A DNA stretch of 13,315 nt, taken from an uncultured Ruminococcus sp. (GTDB taxonomy: Bacteria > Bacillota > Clostridia > Oscillospirales > Acutalibacteraceae). The notes beneath the pieces are model-generated. The model had not been told where the DNA came from, did not search any database, and saw only the letters and a program-made list of their open reading frames with translations. Every line of letters begins with the position of its first letter. The first letter of the stretch is position 1. Position numbers and translations under genes: made by a program. The stretch covers positions 1 through 13,315 of the forward strand of contig CACXDE010000138.1 of NCBI GenBank assembly GCA_902766305.1. Direction: 5' to 3'. Of this stretch, positions 6,842 through 13,275 are shown piece by piece.

Positions 6842-7648
6842 ATGGGTAAAATAATAGGTATAAAAAGATATATATGCGGATATGAGGAATTTGATTTTTC
6901 TGTACTTTATAAAAACTGCGATATACAAAAGAAGAAGCTTCCTGTGAATGTCTTTAAAATCGAACATAAAAAAAAGGGCAATATTCTGATAAATACCGGA
7001 TGCAGCAGACTGATGAAAAACAACCCTGTACAGTTTGCTAAATATCTGACAAAGCATACTGTTACCTTTACGGATGCTGATGACATTACAAAAAGACTTG
7101 CCGAGGATAAGCTTGACCCGCGCATAATAAAAAGAGTTCTTCTGACAAATACTGACCCCCAGTGCTGCGCAGGTCTTAACCTTCTGCCAAGATACGAGCT
7201 GTATTCAACAGCGCGTGTAATGGCTTTACTTATAATCGCTGATCCGGCTGATGTTGTAATAACTTCACTTATGCCCGATCAGGATGTGCCGAAAAAGGCT
7301 GCCGGAATATTCAAGGGGAAAAGCTTCCTGAGTGATTATTTCAAGTGGGTATATGACGTTTTCGGAGACGGAAGCATACTTGCAGTCGATCTGCCTGGAC
7401 ACGCTGCGGCAATGACGGCCTTTTATTTGCCGGAGAAGAATATTTTCTTTGCCGGTGATTCCTCGATTGATGAAACTGCGCTGGAAAACGATCTTGAACC
7501 TTCGCCCCGTATGCTGAAAATGCAGAGCTACCCGGATGATTATAAGAACACTCTGTCCTTACTGAAAAAAATAAAAAGCGAACATCCGGAAATAAAGCTC
7601 CTGTTTACTCACAGTGAGGAATGCAGCTTTTATAATGATATTCAATAA
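6842..7648 (+). CDS. Metallo-beta-lactamase-fold protein with degenerate metal site
   Basis: A 268-residue, soluble protein with the outline of an MBL-fold hydrolase: NILINTGC (47-54) at the first strand-turn, LLTNTDPQCCAGL (100-112) at the place of the THxHxDHxxG motif, DLPGHAAA with His187, IFFAGDSS with Asp206, and LLFTHSEE with His257. The later ligands are kept, but the primary motif has Asn103, Asp105, Gln107 and Cys108 in place of His, His, Asp, His. The local frame aligns well, so this looks like substitution rather than frameshift. Lactonase-type MBL proteins are the nearest family I can name. Metal binding and hydrolysis are doubtful; a binding, regulatory or altered-metal role is possible. 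The ATG has AGGAG at a spacing of 6, a clear promoter and a structured leader. It is a single-gene unit ended by terminators. Confidence 0.75.
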   Translation: MGKIIGIKRYICGYEEFDFSVLYKNCDIQKKKLPVNVFKIEHKKKGNILINTGCSRLMKNNPVQFAKYLTKHTVTFTDADDITKRLAEDKLDPRIIKRVLLTNTDPQCCAGLNLLPRYELYSTARVMALLIIADPADVVITSLMPDQDVPKKAAGIFKGKSFLSDYFKWVYDVFGDGSILAVDLPGHAAAMTAFYLPEKNIFFAGDSSIDETALENDLEPSPRMLKMQSYPDDYKNTLSLLKKIKSEHPEIKLLFTHSEECSFYNDIQ

Positions 7649-7692
7649 AAAAACGTAAACTGTTCAAATTTTCAGAAATCAGGCTCTTTCAG

Positions 7693-7766
7693 CCCCCGAA
7701 CCCCTGACCAAAGGCTCTGCCTTTGGAAACCGCAAGCCTTTGAAAAGGCTTGCGCGAAACTTTTTT
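7693..7766 (+). repeat. Double-hairpin intergenic element with C-rich edge
   Basis: After CCCCCGAACCCC (7693-7704) come two perfect hairpins. CCAAAGGC/GCCTTTGG (7708-7715 with 7719-7726) has a 3-nt loop. CGCAAGCCTTT/AAAGGCTTGCG (7731-7741 with 7744-7754) has a 2-nt loop. A six-T run stands at 7761-7766, so the second hairpin may also stop transcription of the lactamase-fold gene. The element at 8731-8782 has the same plan in the opposite orientation with different hairpin sequence. Confidence 0.65.
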
Positions 7767-7775
7767 AATTACATG

Positions 7776-7833
7776 AAAAAAAAATCTCCGCCAGACCGTT
7801 ATTACAACAGACTGACGGAGATTTCATTTTTTT
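7776..7833. terminator. Bidirectional terminator between convergent genes
   Basis: AAATCTCCGCCAGAC (7782-7796) pairs with GACTGACGGAGATTT from about 7809 to 7823, with one or two non-Watson-Crick positions. Seven T follow at 7827-7833 on the plus strand, and the nine A at 7776-7784 give a T run on the minus strand. It sits between the plus-strand lactamase-fold gene and the minus-strand esterase gene and can end both. Confidence 0.9.
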
Positions 7834-7836
7834 ATG

Positions 7837-8631
7837 TTATTTTATAAATTTATCAAGAAGCTCTTTGAATACAGGCTGCCATGCGCTTTCATTATGAGGC
7901 TGTTCCGGACGGATAGTTTTTCCGATACACCCTGCCGGATATATCCTGACAAGTGAATCATAAACCTTTTCTGTCCTGTCGCAGATCTCGCTTTCAAGCT
8001 CGCCTGTTCCGCCGCTGTAGAAATACAGGTACGGCATATTTTCCTGAATCAAAGAAGAAGTCCAGTCAATAATACTTTCTGTACTGTATACAGGAAATGC
8101 CGGAGAGAAAACTCCTGACATACAGAACCTGTCCGGATGCTTTAAAGCAATGTAATATGCCATGACACCGCCGGAGGAGCTGCCGCAAAAGGCTGTACTG
8201 TCTCTGTCTGTTTTTACCGGGAACCGCTCTGCTACTGCCGGCATCAAGGTATTTATAACAAAGTCCTCAAAAACCTCTCCCTTAGGTATCATCATTTTTC
8301 TAAGCTGTTCGGGCATACCGTCAGGATATTTCAGCTCTCCTATGCTTTCAGGTGTAAGATCGCTGAATCTCTGCTGCATACCCTCATCATTATGGATACC
8401 AACGATAACTGCCTGCTTACCGCTTGTCTGATATTTTTCCCTTACAGCTTCACGGGTATACCAGCAGCCGAATTGTCCGGGATTTCCGTCCTCAAAAATA
8501 TTCTGTCCGTCTGTCATATATATAACGGGCAGCCTTTCGCCCTGTTCGTGTGCCGGAACAAACACACGGACGGTTTTTTTTGTTTCTCCTGAATACGGCA
8601 GTGATAATGTTACCAGACCTTCTTCAATCAT
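7837..8631 (-). CDS. Alpha/beta-hydrolase esterase (Esterase_1/EstD-like family)
   Basis: A 264-residue hydrolase of the family that includes enterochelin esterase, esterase D and feruloyl esterase domains. Visible features are VFVPAH near residue 24, VIYMTDGQNIF (about 36-46) forming the oxyanion side, the nucleophile elbow GSSSG with Ser152, a possible acid Glu211 in GGTGELES, and His246 in QPHNESAW. There is no signal peptide, so it should act in the cytoplasm. The substrate is unknown; family members take acyl, feruloyl or siderophore esters. The start was moved from a GTG at 8673 to the ATG at 8631, because GAGGAGG lies 9 nt before this ATG while no binding site precedes the GTG. It stands alone, downstream of the MutS-like gene and separated by a repeat. 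Confidence 0.85.
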   Translation of the reverse strand: MIEEGLVTLSLPYSGETKKTVRVFVPAHEQGERLPVIYMTDGQNIFEDGNPGQFGCWYTREAVREKYQTSGKQAVIVGIHNDEGMQQRFSDLTPESIGELKYPDGMPEQLRKMMIPKGEVFEDFVINTLMPAVAERFPVKTDRDSTAFCGSSSGGVMAYYIALKHPDRFCMSGVFSPAFPVYSTESIIDWTSSLIQENMPYLYFYSGGTGELESEICDRTEKVYDSLVRIYPAGCIGKTIRPEQPHNESAWQPVFKELLDKFIK

Positions 8632-8730
8632 CTTTTGTAACCTCCTCATTTTGTACCTGCTATATTTCTTCACAAAATATGCGAAATTTACGCCAATTCA
8701 CACTCAGTATTTAAGAAAATTTGTTTTTTA

Positions 8731-8782
8731 GGAAAGGGGTCTGGGGGATAACCCTTTGTTTTTAAACAAAGGGTTTCCACCA
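8731..8782 (-). repeat. Hairpin intergenic element related in plan to 7693-7766
   Basis: AACCCTTTGTTT (8750-8761) and AAACAAAGGGTT (8764-8775) make a perfect 12-bp stem around a 2-nt loop. Read on the minus strand it is followed by ATCCCCCAGACCCC. The C-rich edge (five C, two or three bases, four C) mirrors the edge of the 7693-7766 element. It fills the gap between the MutS-like gene and the esterase gene. There is no T run right after the stem, so a role as a terminator is weak. The remaining gap, 8632-8730, shows nothing I can name. Confidence 0.6.
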
Positions 8783-8803
8783 GAAAAACAACTTCAAGTA
8801 CTA

Positions 8804-10507
8804 TTACTTTTTGATTGTTCTCTTTAGCTGTTCGGTTGTAACTCCGTATTTTTTAGCGATATCCTTAGCATAGCTGAGACCTTCCGGCGGCGCAATATAT
8901 ACCTTGTACGAACGTATACCCTCATGAACTCCCGTTACCAGTGAAGCGACCTTCATATCTCCCTCAAGCATATTTATCTCATCCGATCTCATCGCAAGCT
9001 CGTGCATATGCGTATTGAAAACAGTCCTTGCGCCAAGGTAACGCAGACATTCAACTACATCCCTTGCGATATAAAGTCCCTCTGTAAAGGAGGTTGAAGC
9101 CAGCGGTTCATTGAACAGCAGAAGGCTTCTGCTTGTAGCTTCTGAAAAGATAGAGCTTATTCGCTTTGATTCCTCGCCAAGTCTGCCAAGATCGACTGTT
9201 TTGTTTTCGTCTGCTGGAAAATGTGTAAGTATATTATCGCAGGGCGAAAGGGCAAGACTGTCGCACGGTACATAGATGCCGTGCTGAGCGAGCAGAAACA
9301 GCCAGCCTACTGCCTGAGTAAATGTAGTTTTTCCGCCCCTGTTAGGACCCGTCATAATGTAGATACCATGCTCTTTTGTAAATTCAAAGTCGTTTCCGAC
9401 GATAGTATATTCCTTATTCTTTGTTCTTTTCAGAGCAAGCTTTATATTGTAAAGATTCTTCGCAGTAAGCGTTCTTTTTTCAGCAGCAAGTATTTCCGGT
9501 CTTGTCATAGGAAGTCCTGCTTCTCTGATTCTGATACAGAACTCTGCCCATCTGATATAAAATATAAATTCAGGAATATACTTTGTAAGGCTGTAGCCGC
9601 TGATATTTACATATCTGGAAAGAACTGATTTCATATGGCGTACATTGGAGCTGAGCATACCCGTTACCGCTGCCGTAAGATTTCCCATAAGCGGATCGGA
9701 TTCAGCGTTTACCCCAGGACGATGAACCACTGTCATACCGGTATTTGCATTTATCGCATCCGAAAACTTGCTGCAAAAGCCGAGAAATTTATCAAGTATA
9801 CCTGTATGGTCAAACCTTTCACTATTTATTGATAAAATTCCGACCTCTTCGGGACACATCATGTCGTCAAGATTAATACCAAGAGTGATGCTTTTAATTC
9901 TTGATCTTTCGGACAGAAGCTGTCTTATGTCAGATTTCAGTTCAGAGAAACCGCCCTCGCTGCAAATCGAATCAACATCATCCCTGAGCCTTAAAAGACC
10001 CTCGGAACGCACAGGATTTTCAGCAAGCGCATCCTTTATTCCGGTTATACAGTCAATATAGACTTCAAGCTCTTTAAGACGTGTAACAAGCTGCCATATC
10101 GGTGCTGAGGTCTCGTCCTTATAGGATTTTTCAAGCGTCCGGAGATATTCAAGCTGTCCGAGCATATCCCCTATTTTTTCCCTGAGCTGAGGGAAGCTTA
10201 TCATATCCTCAAAGATATCACAGCGGTATCTGATAGTTTCCGGATCGCTTTCGAGCTTTGTCATCATCTGCATGATGATCTTCTTTTCGCTGTCATTTTC
10301 AGTGATCTGATCTACAATGCTTTCTATGAACAGATCAGAGCAGGTATCATCTCCAAGCACCTTATACTGCGGCTTTTTACCGGCAGGGTAAAGAAGAACT
10401 GATTCCTCCGCCGTACTGCTGTCTATGGTCTTTGAAAGTCTTGATTTTTTCTTCAGAGCTGATACTGTGTCTCTTCTGCGGTCTGCTGTCATAACTGCTG
10501 TATTCAT
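8804..10507 (-). CDS. Divergent MutS-family ATPase (lacks mismatch-recognition domain)
   Basis: A protein of 567 residues, shorter than the 800-900 of MutS. It keeps a helical lever/clamp-like middle (about 80-370) and a MutS-type ATPase domain. The Walker A is GPNRGGKTTF (387-396), the Walker B region is LLLFNEPLAST (463-473), and NTHMHEL (498-504) corresponds to the ATHYHEL segment. GLSYAKDIAKKYG near 543-555 matches the MutS C-terminal signature. The Phe-x-Glu mismatch-binding domain and a Smr nuclease tail are absent. The usual Asp-Glu of Walker B is Asn-Glu. It is therefore not housekeeping MutS; a DNA-structure-binding or clamp role is inferred. The start at 10507 was chosen because GGAGG lies 7 nt before it, while the ATG two codons earlier is only 1 nt from GGAGG. 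It has its own promoter. Confidence 0.85.
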   Translation of the reverse strand: MNTAVMTADRRRDTVSALKKKSRLSKTIDSSTAEESVLLYPAGKKPQYKVLGDDTCSDLFIESIVDQITENDSEKKIIMQMMTKLESDPETIRYRCDIFEDMISFPQLREKIGDMLGQLEYLRTLEKSYKDETSAPIWQLVTRLKELEVYIDCITGIKDALAENPVRSEGLLRLRDDVDSICSEGGFSELKSDIRQLLSERSRIKSITLGINLDDMMCPEEVGILSINSERFDHTGILDKFLGFCSKFSDAINANTGMTVVHRPGVNAESDPLMGNLTAAVTGMLSSNVRHMKSVLSRYVNISGYSLTKYIPEFIFYIRWAEFCIRIREAGLPMTRPEILAAEKRTLTAKNLYNIKLALKRTKNKEYTIVGNDFEFTKEHGIYIMTGPNRGGKTTFTQAVGWLFLLAQHGIYVPCDSLALSPCDNILTHFPADENKTVDLGRLGEESKRISSIFSEATSRSLLLFNEPLASTSFTEGLYIARDVVECLRYLGARTVFNTHMHELAMRSDEINMLEGDMKVASLVTGVHEGIRSYKVYIAPPEGLSYAKDIAKKYGVTTEQLKRTIKK

Positions 10508-10566
10508 GTTCATTCCTCCGGTATTATGTCAGTTTTATTTTCATCAGGTTTTCTTTTACTAACATG

Positions 10567-10595
10567 ATTTTATCACCGGATTATTAAAAAAACAA
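10567..10595 (-). promoter_or_regulatory. Promoter of the MutS-like gene
   Basis: On the minus strand, TTGTTT (10595-10590) and TAAAAT (10572-10567) are separated by 17 bp. TGA stands directly before the -10, giving an extended -10. The leader would be about 50 nt. Confidence 0.6.
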
Positions 10596-10648
10596 ACAAC
10601 TATTACATATCATCAGTCAACATATCCGACAGGAAATAAACGCCCTGT

Positions 10649-11479
10649 TTATAAAAAGGCTTTTTTTCGATTGAAGATACCAAAGAACGGTCTGTTATCC
10701 TTCTTGACAACCTCATCAGCCATACAGATAAGCGGTATAATAAAGTTTTCAGGACGGAAACGATATGATTTTATTTCCCCTTCTGCTGCTGCGACAACCT
10801 CACATATAACAAGCTGGCTTCTGCATAGAATTTCCATACTTTCTTCCGTTTCTTTTGCCGTCAGACCTGTTTTTTTGCTTATAAGCGATGCAGCTATCGG
10901 CATAACAGGCATTGAGTACATAAAGAAAATTATTTTCAGTATCTTTTCATCAGACAGCAGGCAAAATATCTTTCTTATCGACTCCATATCCTCAAGATGG
11001 TCTTTCAGCTTTCCTTTAGGGTCGGACAGCAAAAAGAAGTACTGGAAATCAGCATCAAGCCTCATATCCGCCATACCGCTGTCATGAAACATTTTTGCGA
11101 AATAGTTTTTGTTTTTAGTTTCTTCAAAAAAAGCCGGATCTAAAAACCTTTCCTGAAAATCATTCATTGCGTCCTTATCCATTACAAGACCGTTCTCAAT
11201 AGCCCAGCAAACCCTTGCAGCAAAACGGTATGCGTCCTCCTCACTGAGTTTACTTATGTGATGAGCAAAATCTATAAGATAATTTTTTTCTTCCCGTCCG
11301 AACAGTGCGTCTATTGTAACCCCCAGAACATCAGACAGATTGGGCAGTATCTCTGCATCCGGCGTACCTCCCCTTTCCCATCTGGATACCGCCTGTGTAG
11401 TAACTCCTACAATATTTCCAAGCTCCTCCTGTGTCAATCCTTTTCTGATACGATATTTTTTTATCTGTTCTCCAATCAT
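10649..11479 (-). CDS. XRE-family transcriptional regulator with long C-terminal domain
   Basis: A 276-residue DNA-binding protein. Residues 5-60 form a Cro/C1-type helix-turn-helix: IKKYRIRKGLTQEELGNIV, then GVTTQAVSRWERG as the recognition part, then ILPNLSDVLGVTIDALF. The remaining 210 residues are mostly helical with no family I recognise. About 185-225 (a hydrophobic helix, then ISKKTGLTAKETEESMEIL and QLVICEV) could be a second, winged-helix-like unit, which is only an inference. The start was moved from a GTG at 11488 to the ATG at 11479: AAGGA lies 9 nt before this ATG but 1 nt before the GTG. A perfect palindrome (11505-11525) lies between its putative -10 and the start, suggesting autoregulation. 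The MutS-like gene follows on the same strand after about 140 bp. Effector unknown. Confidence 0.85.
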   Translation of the reverse strand: MIGEQIKKYRIRKGLTQEELGNIVGVTTQAVSRWERGGTPDAEILPNLSDVLGVTIDALFGREEKNYLIDFAHHISKLSEEDAYRFAARVCWAIENGLVMDKDAMNDFQERFLDPAFFEETKNKNYFAKMFHDSGMADMRLDADFQYFFLLSDPKGKLKDHLEDMESIRKIFCLLSDEKILKIIFFMYSMPVMPIAASLISKKTGLTAKETEESMEILCRSQLVICEVVAAAEGEIKSYRFRPENFIIPLICMADEVVKKDNRPFFGIFNRKKAFL

Positions 11480-11504
11480 TCGCTGCACTTCCTTATGTAG
11501 ATAG

Positions 11505-11525
11505 AATTAAAGCCATACTTTAATT
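11505..11525. promoter_or_regulatory. Candidate operator: perfect 8-5-8 palindrome before the XRE gene
   Basis: The half-sites AATTAAAG (11505-11512) and CTTTAATT (11518-11525) are perfect inverted copies around CCATA. A TATAAA -10-like box (11530-11525 on the minus strand) touches one edge, so a bound protein would cover the transcription start. The -35 is weak and would fall in the T run of the neighbouring terminator, so the promoter itself is less certain than the palindrome. Confidence 0.6.
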
Positions 11526-11543
11526 TTATACTATTATTCTACC

Positions 11544-11584
11544 ACAAAAAATCGCCGGATGAAAGCATTTTATCCATCCGGCGA
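11544..11584 (-). terminator. Rho-independent terminator of the sortase cluster
   Basis: TCGCCGGATG (11552-11561) pairs perfectly over 10 bp with CATCCGGCGA (11575-11584). On the minus strand it is followed by six T (11551-11546). It ends transcripts from the sortase and membrane-protein genes before the XRE gene. Confidence 0.92.
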
Positions 11585-11618
11585 GAATTATTTTATATAA
11601 TGAAGAAAAACCGAAACA

Positions 11619-11669
11619 TCAGACTCTGAACTCTGCACTCTTAGCTCTGAGCTGTTATTCAGTGTCTGA
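11619..11669. repeat. Five heptanucleotide tandem repeats inside an inverted repeat
   Basis: Five in-phase 7-mers at 11620-11654: CAGACTC, TGAACTC, TGCACTC, TTAGCTC, TGAGCTG. An inverted pair, TCAGACTCTG (11619-11628) and CAGTGTCTGA (11660-11669), matches at 9 of 10 positions around them. The right arm overlaps the last codons and stop of the membrane-protein gene. The unit length and the RRCT core agree with the other three heptad arrays of the window. Confidence 0.6.
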
Positions 11670-12519
11670 GTAATCTGTTATGCTTGCTTGCGAAAACTGC
11701 AAAGAACAAAACTCCAAGGAATAAATAACTCCCTGCAAACACCCAAAGATATCCCACTATTCCGGTAAAATAATTCACAAACAAATTATACAGCGACCAT
11801 GTTGTTATGTTCACCTTAGAAACAACGTCCGTGAAAGTAATAACAGCCGGCAAAACCGCAGTACATATCGCCGCGGTCAGAAGGGCATAGCTCGTATATC
11901 TGTAACCCCTGTGCATAAACTGCCTGTTTCCTATAAACATTACTGCGATCATTATAAGCACCGCAGCAAGCAGAACAACAACAGCTATCGTTGCCGGCGT
12001 AGTAAGATTGTGAATAAAGTTTGCCACTACCGCAAAGAACGGTATCTCTACTGCGTCCGAATAAAGATTTGCCGCTTCATTGGTAAGATATTCCAGTGCA
12101 GCATCATCAGGCTCTGTTCCCTCTTTTTTGTTCTTTTCAGCAAACTCATCAAGCTCTGATCTGAATTTCTGCTTGAAAGGAGTTTTATTAAGCACCGTTG
12201 ATGTTCCGGAATAAAACGCTTCAACATAGTTAGTGATATCCTGTCTGACATCCAGCTGAGCAACAAATCCGTTAGTAAACTCCGTATTAAGTCCGCTGGC
12301 GTGTCCGAGACTATCAAGCTGCTTGCGGTATTCCTCCTGCACCTGACCATAGTAATCACCGTCTGCCATAGTAGCAGTCATATAATCAGGCGACAAAAAT
12401 GTTACTCTCAGCGATATGCACAATGCAAGCAGAAACAGGCAAGCACCTGCAAAAAATGATAAAACGCAAAAGGCTATCGGCCGCCCGTCAAATTTTTTTC
12501 TTTTTTTCTCTTCTGACAT
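11659..12519 (-). CDS. Four-helix membrane protein of unknown function, sortase-linked
   Basis: I do not recognise a family. The 286-residue protein starts with a basic cytoplasmic arm (MSEEKKRKKF), has a first helix at about 14-37, then an extracytoplasmic region at about 39-170 that is mostly charged and helical, and then three helices near 174-196, 208-228 and 252-277. It ends in a basic tail (KHNRLLRH), so both ends should be inside the cell. There are no cysteine pairs or catalytic motifs in the outer domain. The gene follows the sortase stop by 12 nt, with a weak AAGGCGG binding site, and is the last gene before a strong terminator. Its tight linkage to the sortase suggests a role at the cell surface, such as assisting substrate presentation, but that is inference from position only. 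Confidence 0.8.
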   Translation of the reverse strand: MSEEKKRKKFDGRPIAFCVLSFFAGACLFLLALCISLRVTFLSPDYMTATMADGDYYGQVQEEYRKQLDSLGHASGLNTEFTNGFVAQLDVRQDITNYVEAFYSGTSTVLNKTPFKQKFRSELDEFAEKNKKEGTEPDDAALEYLTNEAANLYSDAVEIPFFAVVANFIHNLTTPATIAVVVLLAAVLIMIAVMFIGNRQFMHRGYRYTSYALLTAAICTAVLPAVITFTDVVSKVNITTWSLYNLFVNYFTGIVGYLWVFAGSYLFLGVLFFAVFASKHNRLLRH

Positions 12520-12531
12520 CTTGCACCCGCC

Positions 12532-13275
12532 TTAATTATACTTGTCAAGCACAGGACCTGACAAAAATTTCGCATAAACAAAACACCTGTTAGGTGTCAG
12601 ACCTATCATATCAAAAGGATAACAGGTATACATCGTCAGAGTTTCTTCCTCTGCCTCCAAATCATAAGCCGAAGTATCATTTTTGTCATGAACCTCAACG
12701 CCTGTTATCTCATACCTGTAATTTCCGTAACTTGTTCTTATAAGAACTATCTGTCCCTCTCTGGCATATTTCAAGCCATTGAAGTACGTTACATTATGTC
12801 CTGCCACCAATATAGGACGGCCGTATCCGGGTATGCCGCTTCCTGTATATATTCCCACACCGTTGTTAAGCTGGGCATTTCCATCGCCGTAAAATAATGG
12901 AACCTTTATTCCGCAGTCTTCAATTATCAGCTCTCCGAACTGATCACTGTATCTTGGCATTTCTATAGTAGTAATAGGAACAGTTTTTGCATTCAAAGGT
13001 GTCTTAGGCTCTGCGCTTACTTCCGATGACTCTTCTGGTTCTTCAAGTCCTTCTGTCGTTGGCACGTATATATTCCTGTATGAATCAGAATAATCAAACT
13101 TAACGTCAGAAAAGAAAAGACTTGCAATATTGTAGAACCTTATCACCGTCGGATAGACTATCAAAGCTGCTATTCCAAGTATAACTATAGAAAAAACAAC
13201 GGGAAGAATAATGAAATTCTTCCCGTTGAGTGAACGGTGTGAAGAATGATGGTGGTGATGATGTTTATCAGGCAC
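12532..13275 (-). CDS. Sortase, class-D-like, membrane-anchored transpeptidase
   Basis: A 247-residue sortase that should cut a sorting signal on exported proteins and join them to the cell wall. A histidine-rich N-terminus (six His in a row, then SSH) is followed by a membrane helix (about 20-46), a linker rich in Pro and Glu (to about 100), and the catalytic beta-barrel. The triad is His160 in LVAGHNVTYF, Cys218 in TLTMYTCYPF, and Arg230 in TPNRCFVYAKF. The TLxxYTCYP pattern and N-terminal anchor fit class D or a close class. Start: GGAG lies 7 nt before a GTG at 13273-13275, and a TTG one codon earlier is also possible; there is no ATG. The start overlaps the end of the upstream gene by 8 bp, implying translational coupling. 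The catalytic assignment is firm, the class less so. Confidence 0.92.
   Translation of the reverse strand: MPDKHHHHHHSSHRSLNGKNFIILPVVFSIVILGIAALIVYPTVIRFYNIASLFFSDVKFDYSDSYRNIYVPTTEGLEEPEESSEVSAEPKTPLNAKTVPITTIEMPRYSDQFGELIIEDCGIKVPLFYGDGNAQLNNGVGIYTGSGIPGYGRPILVAGHNVTYFNGLKYAREGQIVLIRTSYGNYRYEITGVEVHDKNDTSAYDLEAEEETLTMYTCYPFDMIGLTPNRCFVYAKFLSGPVLDKYN

Noticed and set aside
6821..7125. Minus-strand Phe-rich ORFs opposite the lactamase-fold gene
   Set aside because: They are antisense shadows of an A-rich coding start; no ribosome binding site or promoter points to them.
8632..8673. GTG start of the esterase giving 14 more residues
   Set aside because: No ribosome binding site precedes the GTG, while GAGGAGG inside this stretch is ideally placed for the ATG at 8631.
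9221..9832. Plus-strand ORFs antisense to the MutS-like gene
   Set aside because: They lie wholly inside a gene with clear ATPase motifs and show no features of their own.
10596..10648. Terminator between the XRE gene and the MutS-like gene
   Set aside because: Only a weak 6-bp stem (ACAGGG with TCCTGT) is present, with no T run after it.
13206..13275. Vector or tag contamination suggested by six histidines
   Set aside because: The codons are mixed, the frame continues into a genuine sortase with a membrane helix, and the upstream DNA encodes another gene end, so it is native.
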